64,000 bases of DNA from JBKPNX01 sp046732855 (lineage in GTDB: Bacteria > Pseudomonadota > Alphaproteobacteria > Geminicoccales > Geminicoccaceae). Below the pieces are notes generated by a model, which had not been told where the DNA came from, ran no database searches, and worked only from the letters and a program-made list of their open reading frames with translations. The stretch is from the NCBI GenBank assembly GCA_046732855.1, contig JBKPNX010000184.1, forward strand, positions 1 through 64,000, read 5' to 3'. Position numbers and translations under genes: made by a program. The stretch's first letter is position 1. Every line of letters begins with the position of its first letter. Shown piece after piece: positions 1 to 7,468 of the stretch.

Positions 1-1223
1 GCCCGACCCGGCTCAGCCGCCACCCCCTGTGAGGCCGGGCGGGAGCGGCCGCCGTTGCGCGGCGCGCCGCGGCGGGGCGGTGCGGCCTCGCCGTCGCCGG
101 CCTCGACGCCTGGAAGCTCGAGCCGCGGGATGTCCTTGCCGGTGAGCCTGGTGATCGCGTCGACGTAGCGGCGCTCCTCAGGCAGCATCAGGGTGAACGC
201 CCGGCCCTCCTGGCCGGCCCGGCCGGTGCGTCCGATCCGGTGCACGTAGTCGTCCGCGTGGGTCGGCACGTCATAGTTGATCACGCACGGCAGGCTCACG
301 ATGTCGAGGCCGCGCGCCGCGACGTCGGTCGCCACCAGAAAATCGATTTCGCCGCGCCTGAAGGCATCGAGCGCCTGGGTCCGCTGCGCCTGCTCGAGGT
401 CGCCGTGGATGTCGCGCACGTTCAGCCCGGCCCGCTCCAGTTGCCGGCGCAGGCTGGCGACCTCGCGCTTGCGATTGCAGAAGATGAGCGCCTTGTCGAC
501 CTCCTGGGTCTCGATCAGGCGCCGCAGCGCCTGGAACTTTGCGCGCGCCGGAACCAGCGTGACGTGATCCTCGACCCCGGCCGCGGTGGTCGCCGGCGGC
601 GTCGCCTGCACCTCCTGCGGTGCGGTCAGAAAGGCATCGGCCAGGCGGCGGATCTCCGGCGGCATGGTGGCCGAGAACATCAACGTCTGCCGGCTGCGGC
701 TGACCAGGCTGACGATGCGCTCGACGTCGGGCATGAAGCCCATGTCGAGCATGCGATCCGCCTCGTCGATCACCAGGATGGTCACGCCGCCAAGCAGCAC
801 CTTGCCGCGCTCGAACTGATCAAGCAGACGACCCGGAGTGGCGATCAGCACGTCCACGCCACGCTCAAGCAGGCGCCACTGCTCATCCATCCCGACGCCG
901 CCGATCAAGAGCGCCATGGACAGCTGCAGGTGCTTGCCGTAAGTCGCGAAGTAATTGGCGGTCTGGGTCGCCAACTCGCGCGTCGGACTGAGGATCAGGG
1001 AGCGCGGCATGCGCGCCTTGGCCCGGCCGGACGCCAGGCGTTCGATCATCGGCAGCACGAATGCCGCGGTCTTGCCGGTGCCCGTCTGGGCGATGCCGAG
1101 CAGGTCCGAGCCGGTGAGGATGATGGGGATCGCCTGTTGCTGGATGGGCGTCGGAATCTCGTAGCCAGCATCCGCCACTGCCTGGAGGATCTCCGGCCGC
1201 AAAGCAAAATCGTTGAACTTCAT
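1..1223 (-). CDS. DEAD-box ATP-dependent RNA helicase, RhlE-like (3' end beyond window)
   Basis: This is an ATP-dependent RNA helicase of the kind used in ribosome assembly and RNA turnover. The reading frame starts at the ATG ending at 1223 (MKFNDFALRPEIL) and stays open for at least 407 codons to the window edge, so the C-terminus is missing. All helicase motifs are visible in order: the Q motif (TPIQQQAIP), Walker A (AQTGTGKT), PTRELA, TPGR, DEAD-type box (VIDEADRM), SAT (MFSATMP), then the second RecA lobe with ARGLD and HRIGRTGR. After the core comes a basic, proline/glycine-rich tail (RRGAPRNGGRSR), typical of RhlE. The family is certain; the RhlE subtype is likely rather than proven. 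It is transcribed away from the antiporter at 1519, leaving about 295 bases of shared upstream region. Confidence 0.93.
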   Translation of the reverse strand, partial: MKFNDFALRPEILQAVADAGYEIPTPIQQQAIPIILTGSDLLGIAQTGTGKTAAFVLPMIERLASGRAKARMPRSLILSPTRELATQTANYFATYGKHLQLSMALLIGGVGMDEQWRLLERGVDVLIATPGRLLDQFERGKVLLGGVTILVIDEADRMLDMGFMPDVERIVSLVSRSRQTLMFSATMPPEIRRLADAFLTAPQEVQATPPATTAAGVEDHVTLVPARAKFQALRRLIETQEVDKALIFCNRKREVASLRRQLERAGLNVRDIHGDLEQAQRTQALDAFRRGEIDFLVATDVAARGLDIVSLPCVINYDVPTHADDYVHRIGRTGRAGQEGRAFTLMLPEERRYVDAITRLTGKDIPRLELPGVEAGDGEAAPPRRGAPRNGGRSRPASQGVAAEPGR

Positions 1224-1518
1224 GCAGACCCTTTGTCGGGGAATAACTCGAGACGTCCTGTCTCGGCTGCTTCACCGTTGTCTCGCGCTGGATGTAGAGA
1301 TTCGCGCCGCTATGTCAATGATTCGTCTTTTGCCGACCTGACACTTTGCCGCGCGCATCGGCTCGTAGCAGCGGCTGCGCAACTGTAAGCCTTCAGCCGT
1401 AAGGCTTGGCAGCGGTAAGCTGGCAGCGGGCACGCGTGGCCGTGCTCGATCGTGGCCGAGCGAGCGCCGATCGCGCGGTGGTGCCCGCCCGGACCTCCCG
1501 ATTGACGATTGGACGCCG

Positions 1519-3243
1519 ATGGAACAAGTGCATGCGCTCGCGCCGATCATCCTGCTGCTCCTGGTCGGCATTCTCGCTATCGGCTTGATGCGCCCGCTCG
1601 GGCTCAGCCCGATCGTCGGCTATCTCGCTGCTGGCCTGATCATCGGGCCGCACGCGCTGGGCCTGGTGCCCGAGAGCGCGACGACGCACCTGCTTGCCGA
1701 ACTCGGCGTCGTCTTTCTCCTGTTCGACATCGGCCTGCACTTCTCGCTGCAGAGCATCTGGGACGCGCGCCGGGACATCCTCGGCCTGGGGCCGCTGCAG
1801 ATCCTGCTGTGCGGACTGGCCTACGGCGCGATCGCCGCGGCACTGGGCTACGGCGCGCACTACGCCATCATCCTCGGCGGCACGCTCGCGCTGTCCTCGA
1901 CCGCCGTAGTGGTCCAGACCCTGGCCGAGCGCGGGCAGCAGAACTGCCCGGTGGGCCTTACCGCGACCGCGGTTCTGATCTTCCAGGACATCTGCGCCAT
2001 CTTCATCCTGATTCTCGCGACGTCCATCGAAAATGCGGGCGCAGCTAGCGAACAGGGTCTAGCCGTCGCCGTTTCATCGGCGGCGCTCAAGGCCGCCGTC
2101 GCGTTTCTGGCGGCGGTGCTGATCGGGCGTTTCGCGATCAAGCCTCTGTTCCGTTTGCTGGCGCAGTCGCGCAACGAGGAGATCTTCACCGCCATCGCGC
2201 TGCTGATCATCCTGGCGGCGGCGGCCGCCACCGGCGGCGCCGGCCTTTCGCTCACGCTCGGGGCGTTCTTGGGCGGCATGATCATTGCCGAGACCCCGTA
2301 TCGCCACGTGATCCAGACCGAGGCGCGGCCGTTCGGCGCTCTGCTGCTCGGCTTCTTCTTCATCACGGTCGGGATGTCGCTCGATTGGCGGGTCTTGGTG
2401 GCTGATTGGGCGCAGATCGTGGCGTTCCTTGCCGCCTTGATCGCGCTCAAGGCGGTGCTGGTCGCGATCGCGGCGCGGGCGTTCGGCTGGTCGACGCCCG
2501 GCTCGGTGCAACTCGGCTTTCTGCTCGCCCAGGGCAGCGAGTTCGCGTTCGTGATCGTCGCCATGCCGGCAGTGCGCGCGGCGCTGGGTGAGCGGGCGCT
2601 CGGCGTGATCGTCACGGGCGTCGCCGCCAGTCTGGCGCTCACCCCGACGCTGGCCGCGCTGGGGCATGGTCTAGCTCGGACGCTCCGGCGCCGTTCCCCG
2701 GCCGCGGCGTCGGCCGGCGAGACCACGCCACGCGCCACCGTCGCCCCCGTGGTCGTGTTCGGCATGGACGAGGTGGGCCGCTGTGTCGTGGACGGACTCG
2801 AGGCGAACGAGGTTGGGTACGACGCCGTCGAGATGGACTACGACCGCTTCCTCGCCGCCAGCGCCGACGGCTACGCGGTGGCCTTCGGCGATGTCGGCGA
2901 CGTCCGCCTGATGGAGACGCTCGCGATGGCAGAGCGCTCGGCCGTCGTGGTGACCGTGGTCCGTTACGAGCTGTCGAAGGCGCTGACGCCGATCGTGCGC
3001 GACCGCTATCCGCACCTGATTCGCTTCATCGCCGTGGACGATGACGAAGACCGGGCGCGATTCGAGGCGCTCGGCATGCGACCCGTGATCAACCGGAGCA
3101 CCCCGCGCGGACTCGACCTCGCGGCCGCGGTGCTGCGCGCAGAAGGCATCGGCGAGGAGAGCATCCGCGCCTGGATGCAACGCCAGCAGGAACGCGCGCT
3201 GACGGCCGCCGTCACCCGCGGCGTTCCGTCCCTCGCGGCATGA
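1519..3243 (+). CDS. Kef-type monovalent cation:proton antiporter (CPA2) with C-terminal nucleotide-binding domain
   Basis: 574 residues. Residues 1 to about 390 form roughly a dozen hydrophobic helices of the Na+/H+ exchanger domain (GYLAAGLIIGPHALGL near the start; ALSSTAVVVQTL around residue 130; LFFFITVGMSLDW-like segment near 280). Residues about 415-530 look like a TrkA-N/RCK Rossmann domain (VVVFGMDEVGRCVVDGL), but the usual glycine-rich GxGxxG loop is degenerate (an Asp replaces the second Gly). The protein would sit in the inner membrane and exchange K+ or Na+ for H+, with the cytosolic domain sensing a ligand. KefB/KefC/YbaL-like members share this layout; substrate cannot be told from sequence. 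No ancillary KefF/KefG-type gene is adjacent. Confidence 0.9.
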   Translation: MEQVHALAPIILLLLVGILAIGLMRPLGLSPIVGYLAAGLIIGPHALGLVPESATTHLLAELGVVFLLFDIGLHFSLQSIWDARRDILGLGPLQILLCGLAYGAIAAALGYGAHYAIILGGTLALSSTAVVVQTLAERGQQNCPVGLTATAVLIFQDICAIFILILATSIENAGAASEQGLAVAVSSAALKAAVAFLAAVLIGRFAIKPLFRLLAQSRNEEIFTAIALLIILAAAAATGGAGLSLTLGAFLGGMIIAETPYRHVIQTEARPFGALLLGFFFITVGMSLDWRVLVADWAQIVAFLAALIALKAVLVAIAARAFGWSTPGSVQLGFLLAQGSEFAFVIVAMPAVRAALGERALGVIVTGVAASLALTPTLAALGHGLARTLRRRSPAAASAGETTPRATVAPVVVFGMDEVGRCVVDGLEANEVGYDAVEMDYDRFLAASADGYAVAFGDVGDVRLMETLAMAERSAVVVTVVRYELSKALTPIVRDRYPHLIRFIAVDDDEDRARFEALGMRPVINRSTPRGLDLAAAVLRAEGIGEESIRAWMQRQQERALTAAVTRGVPSLAA

Positions 3244-3364
3244 GCAAGGCGGCGTGCGCGCCTGAGCCGCCCCGGGGCCAGCTCACGCAGCCGATCGTCC
3301 CTCGCCCGGCCACGACAGACCACCTGCGGCGGAGCTGGGTGCGGCACTGCGGCGCTGTTGCCGC

Positions 3365-4570
3365 TCAGCGAAGGATTGCGGCGAGCACGGCGTTCAGGCG
3401 CTGCCGACCGGCGGCGCTTGCGACGAGCCGCCCCTCGTCGCGCTCGAGCAGGCCGTCACCGGTCAACCGGTCGAGCGCGGCCTGGTCGAGCAGCTGATCG
3501 AGCGATTGACCGAAGACGGCTTCCAGGCGCCGCAGATCGACGCCCTCGGTGAGGCGCAGGCCCATCACCAGCAACTCCTCTGCCTGCTCCGCTCGGCTCA
3601 ACGCGACCCGCGTGCGCTCGCCCGTGCCGGTGCGCTCGACGCGCTCGAGCCATGCCTTGGGCAGGCGCCACGCGGTCGTGGCGAGACGCTGACCATCGAG
3701 GTCGAGCCTGCCGTGCGCGCCGGGGCCGATGCCGAGCCATTCACCGGAGCGCCAGTACAGCAGGTTGTGCCGGCACGCCTCGCCCGGTCGGGCGTGGTTC
3801 GAGATCTCGTACGCCGGCAGCCCGGCCCCGGCGAGGCGTGCCTGGGTAAGCTCGTACAGATCCGCCTGCATGTCGTCCGCGGGCATGACCAGCACACCGG
3901 TGCGCTGCAGCAGCTCGAACCGCGTGCCGGGCTCGATGGTCAGCTGGTAGACGCTGAGATGGCCATCGGCGTGGCGGAGCGCGCGCTCGAGCTCTGCCTC
4001 CCACGCAGCGGGGGTCTGGCCGGGGCGCACGTAGATCAGGTCGAACGAGACGCGCTTGAACAACCGTGCGGCCCGATCGACCGCGGCCAATGCTTCGGCG
4101 GCGGTGTGCTCGCGGCCAAGCAGGCGCAGCGCGGCATCATCGAGCGCCTGAACGCCGAGCGAGACGCGGTTGATGCCCGCCCCGCGCATCCGGCTGAACC
4201 GGTCCGCCTCGCTGGAGGTAGGGTTGGCCTCGAGCGTGATCTCGAGGTCGGGCGACGGCGTGAAGCAGGCGCTCGCCCGCTCGATCACCGCCGCGACTGT
4301 CTGCGGCGCCATCAGCGATGGCGTGCCGCCGCCGAAGAAAATGGAGTGCAGCACGCGCGGCCCGATCTCTTCGGCATAGCGCGCGATCTCGGCGACGAAC
4401 GCGCGCGCCCACCGCACGTGATCGACCTCGCCGGTCACATGGCTGTTGAAGTCGCAGTACGGGCATTTCGCCCGGCAGAACGGCCAGTGCACGTAGATGC
4501 CAAAGCCGGGCTCCGCGCCTGCTGCCCCGGTGCGCGATCTCGTCTCGGCCATGTCCGCAAATGTCATCAC
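3365..4570 (-). CDS. hemW: Radical SAM family heme chaperone HemW
   Basis: 401 residues. The N-terminal region carries the radical SAM cluster motif CRAKCPYC in the form CxxxCxxC (within YVHWPFCRAKCPYCDFN), followed by the SAM-binding glycine motif FFGGGTPS and EANPTS, all as in the HemN/HemW family. HemN proper needs an N-terminal extension for its second SAM; this protein starts directly at the cluster motif, as HemW does. HemW binds heme and helps insert it into respiratory proteins; it is not an active coproporphyrinogen dehydrogenase. The C-terminal third (VMGLRLTEGVDLRRLE) matches the HemN C-terminal domain. Nearby in-frame ATGs at 4567 and 4552 could also start it. It is divergent from the flavin reductase at 4661. 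Confidence 0.92.
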   Translation of the reverse strand: MMTFADMAETRSRTGAAGAEPGFGIYVHWPFCRAKCPYCDFNSHVTGEVDHVRWARAFVAEIARYAEEIGPRVLHSIFFGGGTPSLMAPQTVAAVIERASACFTPSPDLEITLEANPTSSEADRFSRMRGAGINRVSLGVQALDDAALRLLGREHTAAEALAAVDRAARLFKRVSFDLIYVRPGQTPAAWEAELERALRHADGHLSVYQLTIEPGTRFELLQRTGVLVMPADDMQADLYELTQARLAGAGLPAYEISNHARPGEACRHNLLYWRSGEWLGIGPGAHGRLDLDGQRLATTAWRLPKAWLERVERTGTGERTRVALSRAEQAEELLVMGLRLTEGVDLRRLEAVFGQSLDQLLDQAALDRLTGDGLLERDEGRLVASAAGRQRLNAVLAAILR

Positions 4571-4660
4571 TTCGGCTGGCTGGACAAGGGCCGGTGCGCT
4601 ATCTGATCGGCGATGGTCGTCGGCCTCGTGTCGGGCGGCGCGGCGTCGGAGGGAACCAAG

Positions 4661-5218
4661 GTGGCGGATCAGATCAGCATGCTCGGCATCGCGGGCAGCC
4701 TACGCCAGGGCTCGTACAACAGGGCCGCGCTGCGCGCCGCGCTCGAGCTGGCGCCCGCGGGCATGACCATCGAGATCTTCGATCTGGCGCCGCTCCAGCC
4801 GTACAACGAGGACGTCAAGGAGCAGGGCTTCCCGCCGCCCGAGCAGAAGTTCCGCGACAAGATCCGCGCCGCGGACGCGCTTTTGATCGCCACGCCGGAG
4901 TACAACCGCGGGGTATCGGGCGTGCTCAAGAACGCGATCGACTGGGCGTCGCGGCCGCCCGACCAGCCGTTCAACGGCAAACCGACCGCCATCTTCGGCG
5001 CGAGCCCGGGCATGGTCGGCACGGCGGTGGCGCAGTACGACCTGCGCCGCTACCTGGCAGTTCTCAACGCCTTCGTGCTGACCACACCGAGCGTGATGAT
5101 CAGTCAGGCCGGGTCGAAGTTCGACGAGCAGGGCCGGCTGACCGATCAGCCGACGCGGGAGATCATCGGCCAGATGCTGGTCGCGCTCGCGGAGTGGACC
5201 CGCCGGCACGGCCGGTAG
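4661..5218 (+). CDS. NADPH-dependent FMN reductase (flavodoxin fold, ChrR-like)
   Basis: 185 residues from the GTG at 4661, chosen because GGAGGG lies seven bases upstream (4648-4653); an in-frame ATG at 4613 lacks such a site and would add 16 poorly conserved residues. The flavin-binding loop GSLRQGSYNRA and the signature PEYNRGVSGVLKNAIDW are those of the NADPH:FMN reductase/chromate and quinone reductase family. It should reduce FMN-bound substrates such as quinones in the cytosol using NAD(P)H. The next small gene follows after 22 bases and is probably cotranscribed. Confidence 0.88.
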   Translation: MADQISMLGIAGSLRQGSYNRAALRAALELAPAGMTIEIFDLAPLQPYNEDVKEQGFPPPEQKFRDKIRAADALLIATPEYNRGVSGVLKNAIDWASRPPDQPFNGKPTAIFGASPGMVGTAVAQYDLRRYLAVLNAFVLTTPSVMISQAGSKFDEQGRLTDQPTREIIGQMLVALAEWTRRHGR

Positions 5219-5240
5219 CGGGTGCGTGAGGGAGATTGAC

Positions 5241-5558
5241 ATGGCCGAGCAGGCGCCTCCAGGCGAGATGATGCTGACCGTATTCCTCAAGCACCGGCAG
5301 AGCATGAACCTCGCCGAGATCAACCAGAAGCTCGAGGCCACCGGCTTCTGGCAGAAGTTCCCGCCGGAAGGCGTCGAGGTCGTCTCCTGGTACGTGATGA
5401 TGGGCATCGGCCAGGTCGTGACGCTCAAGCTGCCGGCCGAGCGGCTGCGCGCGGTCAACCTCGCGATCGAGCAGAACGCCTGGGGCGCGTTCGAGACCGA
5501 GTTCTACCCGACCTACGACTTCCGCCCGATCTGGCAGGGGCTCAAACAGCGCGCCTGA
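5241..5558 (+). CDS. Conserved small protein of unknown function
   Basis: 105 residues from the ATG at 5241, which has GAGGGAG about seven bases upstream; the upstream in-frame ATG at 5226 has no such site. No signal peptide or membrane helix is visible. The protein is rich in aromatic residues (VSWYVMMGIGQVV, FYPTYDFRPIW), and the alternation of hydrophobic strands and helices would suit a small alpha/beta barrel of ferredoxin-like type, but I do not recognise a named family. It directly follows the flavin reductase gene and may form a two-gene unit with it. The function is unknown. Confidence 0.75.
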   Translation: MAEQAPPGEMMLTVFLKHRQSMNLAEINQKLEATGFWQKFPPEGVEVVSWYVMMGIGQVVTLKLPAERLRAVNLAIEQNAWGAFETEFYPTYDFRPIWQGLKQRA

Positions 5559-5689
5559 TCTCTTGGTGCAGGAGAGATTGCTTTTAGTCCTTCCACGCTT
5601 CTCGGCACGTCCCGCTCCGCCGCAGCGCTGGAGCGAGCCTCGGATCACCCGACGGGTAAGCGCGCAAGGTCTCGTGCGCGCTGGTCCCG

Positions 5690-5915
5690 CTACAGATACT
5701 TGGTGATAAGGGAGAAGATCGCGATCTGCACGCCGAGCAGACCGACGATCTTCCAGGGTGAATCGTGCCTCGAACTCCGCCAACCGCTTGTCGAGGTAAT
5801 CCCGCGTGACCAGGCCCGCAGCCGGATCGTCGATCTCCTCGCCAAGCGCCTCTGCCATTTGACCGTAGTTACCCTTGGACTCGATCCACTTGCGCGCCAG
5901 CCGAGCGGTATTCAT
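5690..5915 (-). pseudogene. Frameshifted small coiled-coil / membrane-anchor protein gene (copy 1)
   Basis: An ATG at 5915 with AGGAG about ten bases upstream opens a frame reading MNTARLARKW, then MAEALGEEIDDPAAGL and LDKRLAEFEARF. At about 5753 the frame must shift for the protein to continue as WKIVGLLGVQIAIF, a C-terminal membrane helix ending at the TAG 5690-5692. Without the shift the frame runs into unrelated sequence. The layout (short helix, coiled coil, single C-terminal helix, about 75 residues) resembles small bacterial proteins of the DUF1640/CCDC90 type, which is a tentative comparison. A second damaged copy lies at 9800-10083. The rest of 5559-6130 holds no other gene I can support. 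Confidence 0.7.
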
Positions 5916-6130
5916 TCGGGCCGATCTCCTGCTTTGGCACCCCGAGCTTAATGGAGACCGCCAGATCGCAATCTGCCGGATCTTGAGGCTCAAGCCGGCG
6001 TCCGCTTCCCGCTCGGTCCGCGGCGGGAAATCAGCGCTGCGGCGGCGAGTCCCGTTGACGCGAGCGCTGCGCAGGGTAGTTTGACGCGGCGCGTCGGAGG
6101 CGCGCGCGAGCAAGGGGAAGCACCCAGGAC

Positions 6131-6991
6131 ATGCGTTACGAGGCCCCGGAGACATTCGAGTCGGCAGTCGCGCTGCTCGCCGCGGCGAGCGGCGACGCGC
6201 GCGTGCTCGCGGGCGGCACCGATCTGCTCGTGCAGCTGCGCGCCGGCATGATCGAGCCCGAGCTCGTGGTCGATGTGAAGCGCATCCCCGAGGTGCATGA
6301 GATCGCCGCCGAAAAGGGCGGCTTTCGGATTGGCGCCGCGGTCACGGGCGCCGAGCTCGACGAGCATCCCGAGGTCGGCAAGATGTGGCCAGGCGTGGTC
6401 GAGGCGGTCGAGCTGATCGGCTCGACCCAGATCCAGGGCCGCGCGACCATGGTCGGCAACATGTGCAACGCCTCGCCCGCGGCCGACAGCGTGCCCGCGA
6501 TGATCGCGGCCGGCGCGATCGTGCGCATCATCGGCCCCGGAGGACAGCGCGAGCTGCCGGTCGAGGACATGTGCATCGCGCCTGGCAAGACGTCGCTCGC
6601 GAAAGGCGAGATCGTCGCCTCGGTGTTCCTGCCGGCGCGCCCGCCGCGCACGGGCGACGCCTATCTGCGCTTCATCCCGCGCACCGAGATGGACATCGCC
6701 GTGGTCGGCGCCGGCGTGTGCCTGACGCTGGATGGTCGCGGGACCTGCACGGCGGCGCGGGTCGCGCTCGGCGCGGTGGCGCCGCGGCCGCTGCTCGTGA
6801 GCGAGGCGGCCGACGCGCTGATCGGGACCAAGGTCGATGACGGCGCGCTCGAGCGTCTGGCGCAGGCCGCCTCGGCCGCCTGCCGGCCGATCGACGACAA
6901 GCGCGGCACCAGGGAATACCGGATCAAGGTCGCCGGCGTGCTGGCGCGCCGCGCGGCCGAACTTGCGCTCGCGCGCGCGATGGAGAACTGA
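6131..6991 (+). CDS. FAD-binding medium subunit of a xanthine dehydrogenase-family molybdenum hydroxylase
   Basis: 286 residues. The FAD-binding signatures LAGGTDLLVQLRAG (residues about 27-40) and the GRATMVGNMCNASPAAD segment (about 100-116) match the CoxM/CutM family, and the C-terminal CO-dehydrogenase flavoprotein domain (KRGTREYRIKVAGVL) is present at full length. It passes electrons from the 2Fe-2S subunit to FAD. Its stop overlaps the start of the next gene by one base (TGATG), so the three subunits are translationally coupled. Confidence 0.92.
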   Translation: MRYEAPETFESAVALLAAASGDARVLAGGTDLLVQLRAGMIEPELVVDVKRIPEVHEIAAEKGGFRIGAAVTGAELDEHPEVGKMWPGVVEAVELIGSTQIQGRATMVGNMCNASPAADSVPAMIAAGAIVRIIGPGGQRELPVEDMCIAPGKTSLAKGEIVASVFLPARPPRTGDAYLRFIPRTEMDIAVVGAGVCLTLDGRGTCTAARVALGAVAPRPLLVSEAADALIGTKVDDGALERLAQAASAACRPIDDKRGTREYRIKVAGVLARRAAELALARAMEN

Positions 6992-7467
6992 TGGCGAAAT
7001 ACCACGTCACCGCGACCGTCAACGGCGATGCGGTCGAATATTTGTGCGAGCCCGAGCAGACCCTCCTGGACGTGCTGCGCGACGAGCTCGACCTGACCGG
7101 CAGCAAGGAAGGCTGCGCGTCCGGGGACTGCGGCGCCTGCAGCGTGCTGCTGGACGGGCGTCTCGTGTGCGCGTGCCTGGTGCTCGGCGCCGAGATGCAG
7201 GGCCGCTCGGTCGACACGATCGAGGGTATGGCGAACGGCGCCGAGCTGCATCCCTTGCAGCAGAAGTTCCTGGACCACGCCGCCCTGCAATGCGGCGTGT
7301 GCACGCCCGGGTTTCTGATCGCCGCCAAGGCGCTCTTGGACCACAACCCGGACCCGAGCGAGACCGAGGTGCGTTACTGGCTCGCGGGCAACCTCTGCCG
7401 ATGCACCGGCTACGACAAGATCGTGCGCGCCGTGCTCGATACCGCCGCCGAGATGAGGGGAAGCTGA
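6991..7467 (+). CDS. [2Fe-2S] small subunit of the molybdenum hydroxylase
   Basis: 158 residues, the normal length for a CoxS/HcrC-type subunit. The N-terminal half has the plant-ferredoxin cluster motif GCASGDCGACSV with its partner Cys near VCACL, and the C-terminal helical half has the second cluster motif CGVCTPGF...CRCTGYDKI. It relays electrons from the molybdenum centre to the flavin subunit. It lies one base after the FAD subunit and one base before the Mo subunit, forming an M-S-L order typical of these operons. Confidence 0.95.
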   Translation: MAKYHVTATVNGDAVEYLCEPEQTLLDVLRDELDLTGSKEGCASGDCGACSVLLDGRLVCACLVLGAEMQGRSVDTIEGMANGAELHPLQQKFLDHAALQCGVCTPGFLIAAKALLDHNPDPSETEVRYWLAGNLCRCTGYDKIVRAVLDTAAEMRGS

Positions 7468-7468
7468 C

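Noticed and set aside
240..1388. Long plus-strand open frame of 382 codons opposite the helicase
   Set aside because: It is the antisense shadow of the DEAD-box gene, low-complexity and without homology.
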